Source: Geobacter sp. (lineage in GTDB: Bacteria; Desulfobacterota; Desulfuromonadia; Geobacterales; Pseudopelobacteraceae). From it: a DNA stretch of 64,000 nt. Under the pieces are notes generated by a model that was not told the origin of the DNA, did not search any database, and saw nothing but the letters and a program-made list of their open reading frames with translations. The stretch covers positions 414,806 to 478,805 of the forward strand of contig PJFB01000003.1 in the NCBI GenBank assembly GCA_003574895.1. The letters are read 5' to 3'. Within the stretch, counting starts at the first letter, position 1. Each line of letters starts with the position of its first letter. Positions 8,589 through 18,400 of the stretch are shown in pieces. The position numbers were made by a program, and so were the translations under genes.

Positions 8589-9422
8589 ATGTTCAAGACC
8601 CTAGCGGGAAAAGTTCTCATACCAGTAGGAATGGCTGTTACCGGCTTTGTAGTTGTTTGCTGCCTGATCCTTTACTCGGTCATACGCGATGATGTGAATA
8701 GGGATACAATTTCCAATGCCACCAGCCTGGCAGACACCATATTGAAATCTACGCGCTATGCCATGCTCAAGTCAGACAGGGAGACACTCAGCACTATTAT
8801 CCGCAATGTCGGCGAGCAGACCGGCGTAGAGCACGTCAGAATTTTCAATGACATGGGGGTAGTCAACATCTCCTCCAAAGCCTCAGAAATCAATCATCAG
8901 CTTGACAAAAAGGCAGAGGGATGTATCGCTTGCCATCAAGGTCCGGTTCCCACAACCACCCTCGGTACTATGCAGCAGGCACGAAAGTATGTTAACAACA
9001 AAGGCAAGGAAGTAATGGCCATTACCGCCCCGATATACAATGAGCCGGAATGCTCCAATGCCTCTTGCCACGTGCATTCGCCCAGCCAAAAGGTTTTAGG
9101 GACACTTGATATCGGCCTGTCCCATGAATCATTTGTCAAATCACTGGCAAACATCCGCACCCAGATGATCGTCTTTACCATCATGACACTCATGTTGACG
9201 GTTGGTGGCGTAACGGCACTGCTGAGAAGAAGTGTATTCCTGCCGCTGCAACGACTGGGAACTTTCATGGAACATGTGGACAAAGACGGCTGCCAGAGCA
9301 CACCGCCTCCCCACTTGCCGCACGAACTTGACAGCATTGCAAAAAGTTATTGCAACCTGTCCGATAAATTGAAATCGTCCGAGCAGGAGCTGGACGCTCT
9401 AAAAAAATCACAACAGAAATGA
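8589..9422 (+). CDS. Membrane heme-motif sensor domain protein without an output kinase
   Basis: The 277-aa protein repeats the layout of the kinase at 1275: helix 1 (about 10-32), a periplasmic domain with CIACH (112-116) and C-x4-C-H (155-161), helix 2 (about 192-212), then a HAMP-like region and coiled coil. It stops there, with no HisKA, ATPase, MCP or GGDEF domain. The shared IYN-PxCS-ASCHxH signature around the second motif shows common ancestry. It may modulate the full kinase by heterodimer formation, or act as a periplasmic heme protein. It has GAGGA upstream and its own promoter. It ends cleanly and shows no frameshift that would restore a kinase. Confidence 0.8.
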   Translation: MFKTLAGKVLIPVGMAVTGFVVVCCLILYSVIRDDVNRDTISNATSLADTILKSTRYAMLKSDRETLSTIIRNVGEQTGVEHVRIFNDMGVVNISSKASEINHQLDKKAEGCIACHQGPVPTTTLGTMQQARKYVNNKGKEVMAITAPIYNEPECSNASCHVHSPSQKVLGTLDIGLSHESFVKSLANIRTQMIVFTIMTLMLTVGGVTALLRRSVFLPLQRLGTFMEHVDKDGCQSTPPPHLPHELDSIAKSYCNLSDKLKSSEQELDALKKSQQK

Positions 9423-9546
9423 TTTCAATTCTCACCATGCAGTTCATGGTGTTTTGTTCCTAGCCAGGATAAGTGAGTTAACGAAATCATTGCCTGTCGG
9501 GAAAACTCAGAACATAACTTCTGACCGACTGAACAGTTGGAGTTTC

Positions 9547-10086
9547 ATGACGCAAACAAATGATTATCAGCCGACTGTCGGAAATCCTAGGGGTTTAGAT
9601 AATCCGGATACACTCTGCCAGGAAATCGAAAAAGAGATCGCGCGGCTCAAACGATTTTCCAATCGTGGGTTGTGGGCGCTATCTTTGTTTCTTCTATTAA
9701 GTCTCCTCGCATGGCTGGATTTCCCTTTTCTTCCGCAACCGGACACTGTAGTGGCTTATTTGGGTCCGCCACCGCCTCCCCGTATAATCAGTGTTGTTCT
9801 CATAATCTACACCTTCTCCGCCATCATGCTCAGTCTATCGCGAATGACAGCAGGCGTCGAACATCGCAGCAGTTTCTGCCATGTGGGTTACTTAACGGCT
9901 TTTTTCATTTTTTACCACTACGCCAAGGCGCTGGATGCCAATTATTGGGCTGTGTTCGGCGCCGGCATCACCATTCTGGTTGTCGAGAGTTATCGTATCT
10001 GGGCATACTGTTCAGAAATGATCACAAAAAAAACAGAAGATATGGAATATGTTCGAAAAACAGGCCGGGCACCTATCGACGACTAG
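9547..10086 (+). CDS. Small tetraspan membrane protein of unknown function
   Basis: The 179-aa product has an N-terminal soluble stretch (1-40), then four hydrophobic helices with a PPPPP-rich loop after the first. No catalytic or ligand motif was recognised. I chose ATG 9547 because a GGAG-like site precedes it; the frame extends 31 codons further upstream. It is the last gene before a terminator and may belong to the sensor transcription unit. Position beside the respiratory cluster suggests a membrane electron-transfer accessory role, without direct evidence. Confidence 0.6.
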   Translation: MTQTNDYQPTVGNPRGLDNPDTLCQEIEKEIARLKRFSNRGLWALSLFLLLSLLAWLDFPFLPQPDTVVAYLGPPPPPRIISVVLIIYTFSAIMLSLSRMTAGVEHRSSFCHVGYLTAFFIFYHYAKALDANYWAVFGAGITILVVESYRIWAYCSEMITKKTEDMEYVRKTGRAPIDD

Positions 10087-10183
10087 CAGACACGAAACAC
10101 AAATCGCTCTGAATTCCACCGCATGACAGTCACGCAGCATTTCTCTTTACTTCCAGTTTGCTCCATATGTTTTACGAAAACAT

Positions 10184-10214
10184 AAAGGCCACGTCCCAAA
10201 TGGAGTGGCCTTTT
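10184..10214 (+). terminator. Rho-independent terminator
   Basis: A nine-base stem with arms AAAGGCCAC and GTGGCCTTT and a T-run ends the respiratory region, in the gap before the convergent scpB gene. Confidence 0.75.
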
Positions 10215-10285
10215 GCTGTTGATAAACAACATGTGATTAACTGAACTGAGAATCCATCCGAACCTGTGCAAAATTGAGCAGCCGT

Positions 10286-11065
10286 CTATTCTCCCTTGAA
10301 CTTGGGCGGCCTTTTTTCATAAAAGGCGCTTTTCCCCTCCAGATAATCGGCGCTATCGTAAACCTTTCTGCGCAGACCCTGAATGCGCTCGAAAGTTTCA
10401 GGACTAAGTGGATGGGAGTTGCCCAATAAGCGCAACTGTTCCTTGATGACCGCAATTGCCAATGGCGAATTTTGTGCTATCTGCAGGGCCATGCCGATGG
10501 TGAAACGCTCCAGTTCGTACTCCGGAACCAGGTGGTTAAGAATGCCTACCTGCAGGGCACGCTCGGCATCGATCGGCTTGGCGGTAAAGAACATCTCCCT
10601 GGTAAGGCGCGGCCCAACCACATTAATGAAGTGCAGAATACCGGTGGAATTATAAGGTACTCCAATTTTAGCCGGTGTAATGGCGAACGAGGCGGTCGGG
10701 CAGCCAATGACAATATCACAGATGAAAGCCAAGTCACAGGCGCCGCCCCATACTCCTCCCTCGATCATGGCAATAACCGGAGCAGGGAAAAGCTGAATGG
10801 CCCGCAGCAACTGCTCCAACGGATCATTGTAAGACAGTGGGTCGCGGCCGGGAATGGGGAGTTCCCGGATGTCAAGGCCGGATGACCAGATCTTTACGCC
10901 GTTTTCCGCACGAATGATCACTGCCCGCGCCTTGCGTTTCTCGAAAAGTTGCAAGGATTCGATCAACTCGCTTAGAAGGTCACTGGAAAGGCTGTTTCGG
11001 GTTGCCGGATTGTTGAAGGTGATGGTACCGATGCGATCACTGTATGAAGTAATAATCAAAGACAT
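10286..11065 (-). CDS. scpB: Methylmalonyl-CoA decarboxylase (crotonase family)
   Basis: The 259-aa crotonase-fold protein matches E. coli ScpB (YgfG) along its length. Shared segments recalled from that protein are HELP-like DIRELPIPGRDPLSY, the oxyanion-hole stretch EGGVWGGA, TPAKIGVPYN with the active-site Tyr, and the C-terminal FERIQGLRRKVYDSADYLEG. The enzyme converts methylmalonyl-CoA to propionyl-CoA and CO2. It stands alone, without mutase or CoA-transferase genes beside it, so its pathway partners must be elsewhere. Propionate formation from succinate is the likely setting. The length is normal and no residues seem missing. Confidence 0.85.
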   Translation of the reverse strand: MSLIITSYSDRIGTITFNNPATRNSLSSDLLSELIESLQLFEKRKARAVIIRAENGVKIWSSGLDIRELPIPGRDPLSYNDPLEQLLRAIQLFPAPVIAMIEGGVWGGACDLAFICDIVIGCPTASFAITPAKIGVPYNSTGILHFINVVGPRLTREMFFTAKPIDAERALQVGILNHLVPEYELERFTIGMALQIAQNSPLAIAVIKEQLRLLGNSHPLSPETFERIQGLRRKVYDSADYLEGKSAFYEKRPPKFKGE

Positions 11066-11134
11066 GGTTGTCTCCTATGATAGTGAAATAAAAAATAACA
11101 TTTCTACCTGATTTTATTACGAAACAGATGCGAT

Positions 11135-13225
11135 TCAATGGCCCCGCAGCAGAAGTGCTCCCAACTCCTCTCCCAACTCGGAAGCCTTGTAAGGCTTGGT
11201 AACCGCAGCACAAAAACCATAATTTCTGTATCCGGCCATAACCGGATCATTTGTATAGCCGCTTGAAACTATCAGACGTGCTGCAGGGTCGATCTCCAGA
11301 ATATGTTGCGCAGCCTCTTTCCCCCCCATGCCTCCAGGAATGGTGAGATCCAATATGGCAGCCATAAAAGGCTTGCCCGACTCTCTTGCCGCTTTAAACA
11401 GGGCAATTGCCTCTTCACCATTATTGCAGGTAGTCACCCTGTAGCCAAGAAAACCAAGCGTTTCCCTGGCAAGATTCCTGATGGTTTCCTCGTCATCCAT
11501 AAGGAGTATGCCGCCGGATGCTTGTTTATCTCCTGGCAAGACATTTTGCTGGTTACCCTGCAATGATGTCACGTCTCCGGCCGATGGCAGATAGACGGTG
11601 AAGGTTGTCCCCCCGCCGACCTGGGAATCTACGCAAACACAGCCACCATGCTTGTTGACGATTGAATGGACCGAAGTCAAACCAAGACCGGAACCATCGG
11701 TTTTGGTGGTAAAATAAGGATCGAAAATCTTTTTCTGGATATCCTCCGGTATACCGCAGCCCTCATCCCTAAAAGATATCTTCACATACTGGCCTGCCTG
11801 CAATCCGATTTGGTTGTTACTGTCCAGAGTAACGTTCTCGCCCAGTACCTTCAGGGTCCCGCCATCGGGCATCGCCTGCACGGCATTGATAATGATGTTG
11901 TTGAAAGCCTGCCCCAATTGCATTTCATCGGCCTTGACCGCATGCACCGCAGTAGCGATTTCAACACTGCCCAGCACGTTTGTACCACGCAGTGATAATG
12001 ATACGGAATCACAGACAAGCTTGAGCACATCCAAGGTTTTTTTGATCGGCTTGCTGCCACTGGCAAAGGTCATCAGCTGGGTAGCAACCTTGGCGGCCCG
12101 TTTTGATGAATTTTCAGCCTGTCGCAACAGATCGTATGATTTATGGGACTCATTGAGATGCATGCGCGCAAGCGAAATGAATCCCAGGATACCGGTAAGA
12201 ATATTATTGAAATCATGGGCAATGCCACTGGCAAGAACGCCAAGAGACTCGATCTTCTGGGATTTGATAAGACGGTCTTGCAACAATTCACGGTCCGTGA
12301 TGTCGATCAGAACCGTCAGACAACGATCACATACCAACTGGCTGTTCATGATTGCATGACGGACCGTGCCGTCTTTACAAACGATTTTAAGGTCCATCGG
12401 TGCCATTTGCGCGCCGTTTGCTTTGACCTTCTTGATTATTTCTGCCCTGGCGGCAATTACTTCCGCCCGGTAGCTGGGGTCTGGAAACGCCTTTGCGTAC
12501 AATTCACGCAAAGTGGGTATATCGTCCAGCGTGTAACCGAACATATCCACGAAACAGTGATTGAGATATTCAATATTTTCGTATCTATCGATCCACCCGA
12601 CCCCTACGGGCATCAATTCCACCAGGTTTTTGAGAGTTTCTTCACTCTTACGGAGATCTTCCTCGGCAAACTTACGCTCTGCTATTTCGTTTGACAGAGC
12701 TTCATTTGCGGCAATCAAATCAGCGGTACGTTCCTGAAACTGCTTTTCCAGCTTGGCATAAGCACTGAGTAAATCCTCCTCCGTTTGCTTATAACTGCTG
12801 ATATCCATTTGCTGGAACACCACATATGCAATTTTGTGGTCATCGCCTTTGACCGTAAAGATCGTAACATCCAGAGCCAAGGATACGGAATTCTTGAATT
12901 TTATACTTTTCAACAAGGAACTGTCATAACAGATCTCAAATCGGGCACCTTTACCGGTTTCAAACACTTCCTTCAGCAAGGGCATAACGCCCTGTTCTTC
13001 AATCACATTGTCATGAAAAACATTATAGATGCCCACCACTTCATCTTTGGTGATTTTTAACTGTTCCAAACATGAATCGTTTATTTTGACCAACAGACCG
13101 TTGGGATCGGAGACCCACATTGGATTGGGGTTGTGGTTGAGCAAACCTTCTACAAAGGATTCCACAGAGGTAGAACCTTCTCCTGAGAGCTCGCAAGCAC
13201 CTATTTTTTGATGTGTTGCATTCAA
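11135..13225 (-). CDS. Hybrid histidine kinase: PAS-PAS-HisKA-HATPase-receiver
   Basis: The 696-aa soluble protein has no membrane helix. It has a PAS domain (about 22-140), a coiled coil rich in Glu/Lys (145-195), a second PAS (about 195-310), an H-box GIAHDFNN, N-box NNIIINAVQAMP, G boxes DEGCGIPED and GSGLGLTSVHS, and a C-terminal receiver (about 572-692) with ILLMDDEE, phospho-Asp in AILDLTIPGG and Lys in VTKPYK. This architecture is very common in Geobacteraceae. No dedicated response regulator is adjacent, so the output target is unknown. A cytoplasmic signal, possibly redox or a small molecule, is expected from the PAS domains. Confidence 0.9.
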   Translation of the reverse strand: MNATHQKIGACELSGEGSTSVESFVEGLLNHNPNPMWVSDPNGLLVKINDSCLEQLKITKDEVVGIYNVFHDNVIEEQGVMPLLKEVFETGKGARFEICYDSSLLKSIKFKNSVSLALDVTIFTVKGDDHKIAYVVFQQMDISSYKQTEEDLLSAYAKLEKQFQERTADLIAANEALSNEIAERKFAEEDLRKSEETLKNLVELMPVGVGWIDRYENIEYLNHCFVDMFGYTLDDIPTLRELYAKAFPDPSYRAEVIAARAEIIKKVKANGAQMAPMDLKIVCKDGTVRHAIMNSQLVCDRCLTVLIDITDRELLQDRLIKSQKIESLGVLASGIAHDFNNILTGILGFISLARMHLNESHKSYDLLRQAENSSKRAAKVATQLMTFASGSKPIKKTLDVLKLVCDSVSLSLRGTNVLGSVEIATAVHAVKADEMQLGQAFNNIIINAVQAMPDGGTLKVLGENVTLDSNNQIGLQAGQYVKISFRDEGCGIPEDIQKKIFDPYFTTKTDGSGLGLTSVHSIVNKHGGCVCVDSQVGGGTTFTVYLPSAGDVTSLQGNQQNVLPGDKQASGGILLMDDEETIRNLARETLGFLGYRVTTCNNGEEAIALFKAARESGKPFMAAILDLTIPGGMGGKEAAQHILEIDPAARLIVSSGYTNDPVMAGYRNYGFCAAVTKPYKASELGEELGALLLRGH

Positions 13226-13612
13226 ACAGGATGTCCTTTCGCGATGTGAATGAGGCAGGGGTTAGGAAAAGCTGTCAGATTAAGAAGCGGTCACAGCGGA
13301 TTGCAAAAATGCACTAGGAAGTCTTTTCTTGGAATTTTTTGTGGTCCGGGTGAATGCAATAATTACCGATAAAATCGGCAAGAAGGGCATACTTGCATCT
13401 CCAGTTTTCATTTACGCATATGGAAAAATGATCAGAAACCGGTTTCGTGATACATTTATCTTCTACTGGTTCGCTTCCAGTCAAATTATGAACCGGTATC
13501 GCCACACTACCCCCCAGCTTTATCTGGATGTCTTTTAACTCATATTTTTCTTTTTGTAAACGAACATTTACCAATTAATATATTTTGTTGAACACACAAT
13601 AAAAACATTCAT
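13226..13612. other. Intergenic stretch with a doubtful small reverse-strand frame
   Basis: This 387-bp gap contains an 86-codon reverse frame (13314-13574) starting at TTG without a clear ribosome site. Its C-terminal third reads like a small cysteine/histidine protein (NWRCKYALL, YCIHPDHKK), which is why I mention it. An overlapping forward frame has no features. No terminator or promoter stands out. Confidence 0.4.
13314..13574 (-). CDS. Possible small Cys/His-containing protein (weakly supported)
   Basis: The 86-aa frame has four Cys, two in the order RCKYALLADFIGNYC followed by IHPDHKK, a pattern seen in small metal-binding proteins. The start would be TTG, and I see no good ribosome site. 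It lies between two reverse-strand genes in the same orientation. Codon use looks neither clearly coding nor random. I list it at low confidence and give no function. Confidence 0.3.
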   Translation of the reverse strand: MVNVRLQKEKYELKDIQIKLGGSVAIPVHNLTGSEPVEDKCITKPVSDHFSICVNENWRCKYALLADFIGNYCIHPDHKKFQEKTS

Positions 13613-14746
13613 TCAGCGACGACCTCCAGCAGAAAACCCGCCCCTGCGGTAAGACATGCCTCCATCGAAACCACCACTTGACGGCATACCGATTGATCCT
13701 CCCATACGCGTCGTAGCTCCCCCTCTGAACGGATCGATGCCAGCCCTTGGACTTGCGATTTCGTTATTTCTGAATACCGGGCGCTCTGCATAGGACGGTA
13801 TCACGCTTCTGGATGCGGACCTGGCCCCGGACGTAACACCTCCAAATCTACCGGATGCCGGAATCCTGCTGCCAATGTATGGCTGATTCTGACGGCTAAC
13901 CGGGGTATTGATCATGCTGCCAACGGCTCTTCGTGGTACAACCGCGCTGCCAGGGCCACGATCATGTCTGGAAAAAACCGGGGGGAGGGTTGCGCTCCGT
14001 ATCGAATTACCCCTGACCAGCCAATTTCTCCCCCGGAACCGTTCCACTGGATCGACACGGCCATACCCTCTCCCTCTAAGGTCGCGAAAATGATTGGAAA
14101 TAAAAACATTTCTCGTGCCGACCAAAACTTCCCGATTGAAATCGTTCAGGATGTAATAGCCAGGATACCAGAAATCAGCCCACCAGAACGGGTACGGCAC
14201 CCAGGTGTACAAATAATAGTAATCAGGGGGAGGTGAATAGTATGTAACTACTGGCGGACCTTCATCGTAATAGTAATTATTGACTACATCCGCGGGCGGC
14301 ACCGAATTGGTGCCATTGTCATTGGTTCCTGCCGTATTGGCAGCAACATCCAAACCCAATTGTGTCATCACGCCGTTCACGCGTTCCAAGGCAACAGCGA
14401 CGCTCAAAGTGATTTTACCGCTGTCGGCCGCATCGCGCACCGATTTATATATCTCGCCGATTATATCGGGTGTCAATGGATAATCGGCAATCCAGCCATT
14501 GAGCGGCGAAATGCCAACATCAGCCAGAAGGCTTTCAGCCGCAACCTCATCGGTCGTTGTGCCTACTCCCAAAACCGCAACCAGTCTGACCGAAAAATCC
14601 CCTTCCCTTACCAGTTGCTGTCCTATAGGCGGCATTTGATTGTTACTTGTTGACGGATACCCATCTCCGTAGCCAACAGCGGGCAACATTAACGGCAATG
14701 AACACATAAACAACGCCAATACCATTTTGCACACAAGCTTTTTCAC
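13613..14746 (-). CDS. Secreted low-complexity protein, Tyr/Pro- then Arg/Gly/Ser-rich
   Basis: The 377-aa protein starts with GTG and has a signal peptide (MKKLVCKMVLALFMCSLP). A folded-looking segment (about 40-135) precedes a YYYDEGPP/YYSPPPDYYYLY tract and an aromatic WVPYPFWWADFWYPGYY run (about 155-200). The last 150 residues are low-complexity R/G/S/F-rich and end in SAGGRR. No known domain was recognised. The basic, disordered C-terminus suggests binding to a polymer surface, nucleic acid or cell wall, which is inference. It lies 229 bp downstream of cheW but is preceded by a hairpin and may be transcribed separately. Confidence 0.65.
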   Translation of the reverse strand: MKKLVCKMVLALFMCSLPLMLPAVGYGDGYPSTSNNQMPPIGQQLVREGDFSVRLVAVLGVGTTTDEVAAESLLADVGISPLNGWIADYPLTPDIIGEIYKSVRDAADSGKITLSVAVALERVNGVMTQLGLDVAANTAGTNDNGTNSVPPADVVNNYYYDEGPPVVTYYSPPPDYYYLYTWVPYPFWWADFWYPGYYILNDFNREVLVGTRNVFISNHFRDLRGRGYGRVDPVERFRGRNWLVRGNSIRSATLPPVFSRHDRGPGSAVVPRRAVGSMINTPVSRQNQPYIGSRIPASGRFGGVTSGARSASRSVIPSYAERPVFRNNEIASPRAGIDPFRGGATTRMGGSIGMPSSGGFDGGMSYRRGGFSAGGRR

Positions 14747-14776
14747 ACATATCCACTTCCTCTCGTCAGCAGGGTA

Positions 14777-14812
14777 GCTTCTCCGGCAACTAATCCGATC
14801 AGCCGGAGAAGC
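14777..14812 (-). terminator. Strong hairpin between cheW and the secreted protein gene
   Basis: Perfect 11-bp arms GCTTCTCCGGC and GCCGGAGAAGC enclose a 14-nt loop. There is no T-run on either side, so it may be a weak terminator or a 5'-leader structure of the downstream gene. Confidence 0.4.
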
Positions 14813-14974
14813 CTCTTATCCCAGAGTTATTATAACCCCTGGCGCTTGAAGTGGAGCAAAAATTGTTATTAGTCTACTGCTGAGCCCGTTCGTACTCTGG
14901 GATGGCCAAGAGAAGGACCGCAACATCCGTCGCACACATACTGCATCCTGATTTTGTAGCCTTACTAAGTCACA

Positions 14975-15469
14975 TTATGCCGCGTCCATAATCATCTCTT
15001 CCGTTAGGTTCAATTCATCACAATTGAATATCTTGTCTATATCCAGAATCATGATGAATTGACCATCGCTTTTGCCCATTCCCAGGATGATATTTGGGCT
15101 GATTTTCGCACCAATATGGGGTGGTGGCTCTATCTGTTCCGGTTCCAGCTCGAAAACTTCCTGCACCGAATCGGCCAGGGCGCCGATGATCACGATTCCA
15201 TCCTCATATGACACCTCAACAACGATTATGCAGGTATTTACGGTCTTTTCCGACTCGGGCAAACCGAATTTGAGACGCATGTCCATCACCGGCACCACAC
15301 TACCGCGCAAGTTGATAACTCCACGCATGTATTCCGGTGTCTGCGGAACCTTGGTGATGCTGGTGAATTCCAGTATTTCCCGCACCTTTTCAACATCAAC
15401 GGCAAACACCTCGTCCATCAGCTTGAAGGTCAAGTATTGGCGGGTTTCACTTATCTCCGCAACGGCCAT
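14975..15469 (-). CDS. cheW: CheW chemotaxis coupling protein
   Basis: The 164-aa single-domain CheW shows the typical YLTFKLMDEVFAVDVEKVREIL start, PEYMRGVINLRGSVVPVMDMR core and a C-terminal ILDIDKIF strand. CheW links chemoreceptors to the kinase CheA. It is 25 bp downstream of the poly-HAMP receptor with a good GGAGG site and is certainly co-transcribed. No CheA, CheY or CheB lies in this cluster, so it must couple to a kinase encoded elsewhere. Confidence 0.95.
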   Translation of the reverse strand: MAVAEISETRQYLTFKLMDEVFAVDVEKVREILEFTSITKVPQTPEYMRGVINLRGSVVPVMDMRLKFGLPESEKTVNTCIIVVEVSYEDGIVIIGALADSVQEVFELEPEQIEPPPHIGAKISPNIILGMGKSDGQFIMILDIDKIFNCDELNLTEEMIMDAA

Positions 15470-15494
15470 GAAAGCCTCCTTATTAAGTTATATT

Positions 15495-18400
15495 TTAGAA
15501 TTTTTCAAATGCCTCATCCTGATTGTCATATTCTCCCATATGCAGGTTCACTCCGCCATTGGAGGCAATCATGGCAGGCTTGGCCTTAAACTGAGGCCCT
15601 TTGTGATAACCGTTTGATTGGGCAATAACCGGCAGTTGCTTTTGCTGGACCTTGAATGCAGCTGACGAGTGACGGCCAGTTGCTGCATCAACCCTGAAGA
15701 AGTCGATAACGCTCTGGAGCTGTTCGGCCTGGGAAGAAAGCTCCTCGGCGGTTGCGGACATCTCCTCGGCTGCCCCGGCATTCTTCTGGATTACCTGGTC
15801 GAGCTGTTGAATCGCCTTGTTGATCTGTTCGGCGCCGGTGTCCTGCTCGCGGCTGGCAGCCCCAATCTCTTGTACCAGCTCGGAGGTTTTCTGGATATCA
15901 GGCAGTATCCTGGCCAGCATACCGCCCGCCCTTTCGGCAACCTCCACGCTTGAGGCGGAAAGATTGCCGATCTCTCCGGCCGCCTTCTGGCTCCGTTCAG
16001 CCAGCTTGCGCACTTCGGCCGCCACAACTGCGAAACCTTTACCGTGCTCTCCTGCCCTGGCTGCCTCGATGGCGGCATTCAACGCCAAAAGGTTTGTCTG
16101 ACGGGCAATCTCTTCGATGATGGAGATTTTGCCGGCGATCTCTTTCATGGCGCCAACAGTTTCTGCCACGGCCTTGCCCCCCTCCTTGGCGTCGTCGGCG
16201 CTCTTGATGGCGATTTTTTCGGTCTGGGAGGCATTATCCGCACTCTGGCGGATATTGGCGGACATCTGCTCCATGCTGGAAGAGGCCTGTTCGGCCGCCG
16301 CTGCCTGCTCCGTAGCTCCCTGAGACATCTCCTGGGAACTGGCGCTCATCTCGCGACTGCCGACAGTTACGTTGTCAGCGGCCAGTTTCACGTTGTTCAC
16401 CACCTCAACCAGCTTGGCAACCATTCCGGAAAGGGCGTGCATCAGCTCATCCTCGCCGCAACGCTCCTTCAACTCCACCATCAGGTTGCCGCTGGCCACT
16501 TCCTTGGCGGCAGCAGTGATCTTGTTGGTGGCATCGACCAAAACGTTCAGGTTGGTCTTGATGACGTTGTACTGACCCTTGTATTCGGCTGTGATAAGCG
16601 GCGGCATGTTCCCCTTGGAAATACGGTCCACATAATCCGCGGTCACCATCAAAGGGTTGACGATATTGGTAACAGTGTCGTTGACGCCAGCGACCAGCTT
16701 GTTCCAGCCGCCCACAAAGAGATCGGCATTGGCCCTTTTATCCAATTCGCCATCGGCGGCAGCCTTGATGATGATATCGGTCTGCTGCAGCAGCTCGTTC
16801 ATCATCTTAACCACTGCGTTCAGGTTATTCTTGATAATGTTGTACTGACCTTTGTATTCGTCAGTGATGGTAGGGGGGATGATGCCGCTGGCAACCTTGT
16901 CCACGTAATCGGCGGTCACCATCAGCGGGTTAACGATATTGGTGATGGTATCGTTTACACCTGCCACCAGTTTGTTCCAACCGCCGTTAAACAGGTCAGC
17001 ATTGGCCCGCTGGTCCAGCTCGCCATCGGCGGCGGCCTTGATGATCTTGCCGGTTTCAGCCAACAATTCATTCATCATCTTCACAACAGCATTCAGGTTG
17101 CCTTTGATGATATTGTATTGGCCTTTGTACTCATCAGTGATCATGGGAGGAATAACCCCTTTGGAAACCTTGTCAACATAGTCCGAAGTAACCATAAGCG
17201 GATTAACAATATTGGTAATGGTGTCGTTCACCCCGGACACGAGCTTGTTCCAGCCGCCGACAAACAAGCCGGCATTGGCCCGTTGGTCCAGTTCGCCATC
17301 TGCCGCAGCCCGAACAATCTTGTCAGTTTCGCTCAATAAATCGTTCATAGTTTCTATGCAAGCATTCAGGTTGTTCTTGATCTCGTTGAAATCACCGTTG
17401 TAGGTGTCGGTGATCTTGGGTGGGATGTCCCCTTTGCTGATCCGGTCCACATATTCGGCCGTCACATTGATCGGTCCGACAAAAGCGTCGCACAGGTCAT
17501 TAACACCACCTACCAATTTACCCCAGCCGCCTGCGAATTTGGCCGCATCGCCGCGGGTGGCCAGCTGACCAGCCACCGTGGCCTTGACCAGTTTGTCCGT
17601 TTCTGCCAACAGACCACTCATCGTATCTATACAGTTGTTGAGATTTAGCTTGATCTCGTTGAAGTCGCCGTTGTAGTTGTCGGTGATCTTGGGTGGGATG
17701 TCCCCCTTGCTGATCCGGTCCACATATTCGGCAGTCACATTGATCGGTCCGACAAAAGCGTCGCACAGGTCATTAACACCGCCAACCAGCTTGCCCCAGC
17801 CGCCCGCGAACTGGGCCGCATCGCCGCGGGTGGCCAGATGACCAGCCACCGTGGCATTGACCAGTTTGTCCGTTTCTGCCAACAGACCATTCATGATATC
17901 GATGCAGTTGTTGAGGTTGAGCTTGATTTCGTTGAAATCACCATTGTAGTTGTCGGTGATCTTGGGCGGGATGTCGCCTTTGCTGATCCGGTCCACGTAT
18001 TCGGCAGCCACGTTCAGCGGTCCGATCACCGCATCCAAGGTTTCGTTGACCCCGGAGACGATCTTCTGGAAATCTCCCTGGTGTTTGGAGGCATCGGCAC
18101 GGGTGGCCAACTTGCCGGCAATAGCGGCCTCCGAGAGCATGCCGGCATCGGTGACCAGTGCCTTGACCGTATCAACCATCTTCTTCATTGCCGCCATAAC
18201 GCTGTCGGAATCTCCGGATTGCAGGGCTATGTCGCGGCTAAGATCACCAACAGCCACCAGGTTGGCAACTTCACCAACCAATTTCGGATCGGCGCCAAGC
18301 TGCTTCATTACTATTCGGGCAATGAATATCCCCAGGCCAACAGCCAACACAATCCCCCCAACCAGGAATAACGCCATCATAAAAGTGGCGTGCTTAGCAT

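Noticed and set aside
13329..13538. Forward-strand 69-codon frame
   Set aside because: It overlaps the slightly better reverse frame, has no motif and no ribosome site.
16044..17339. Long forward-strand frame antisense to the chemoreceptor
   Set aside because: It arises from the repeated HAMP coding DNA and shows no independent protein features.
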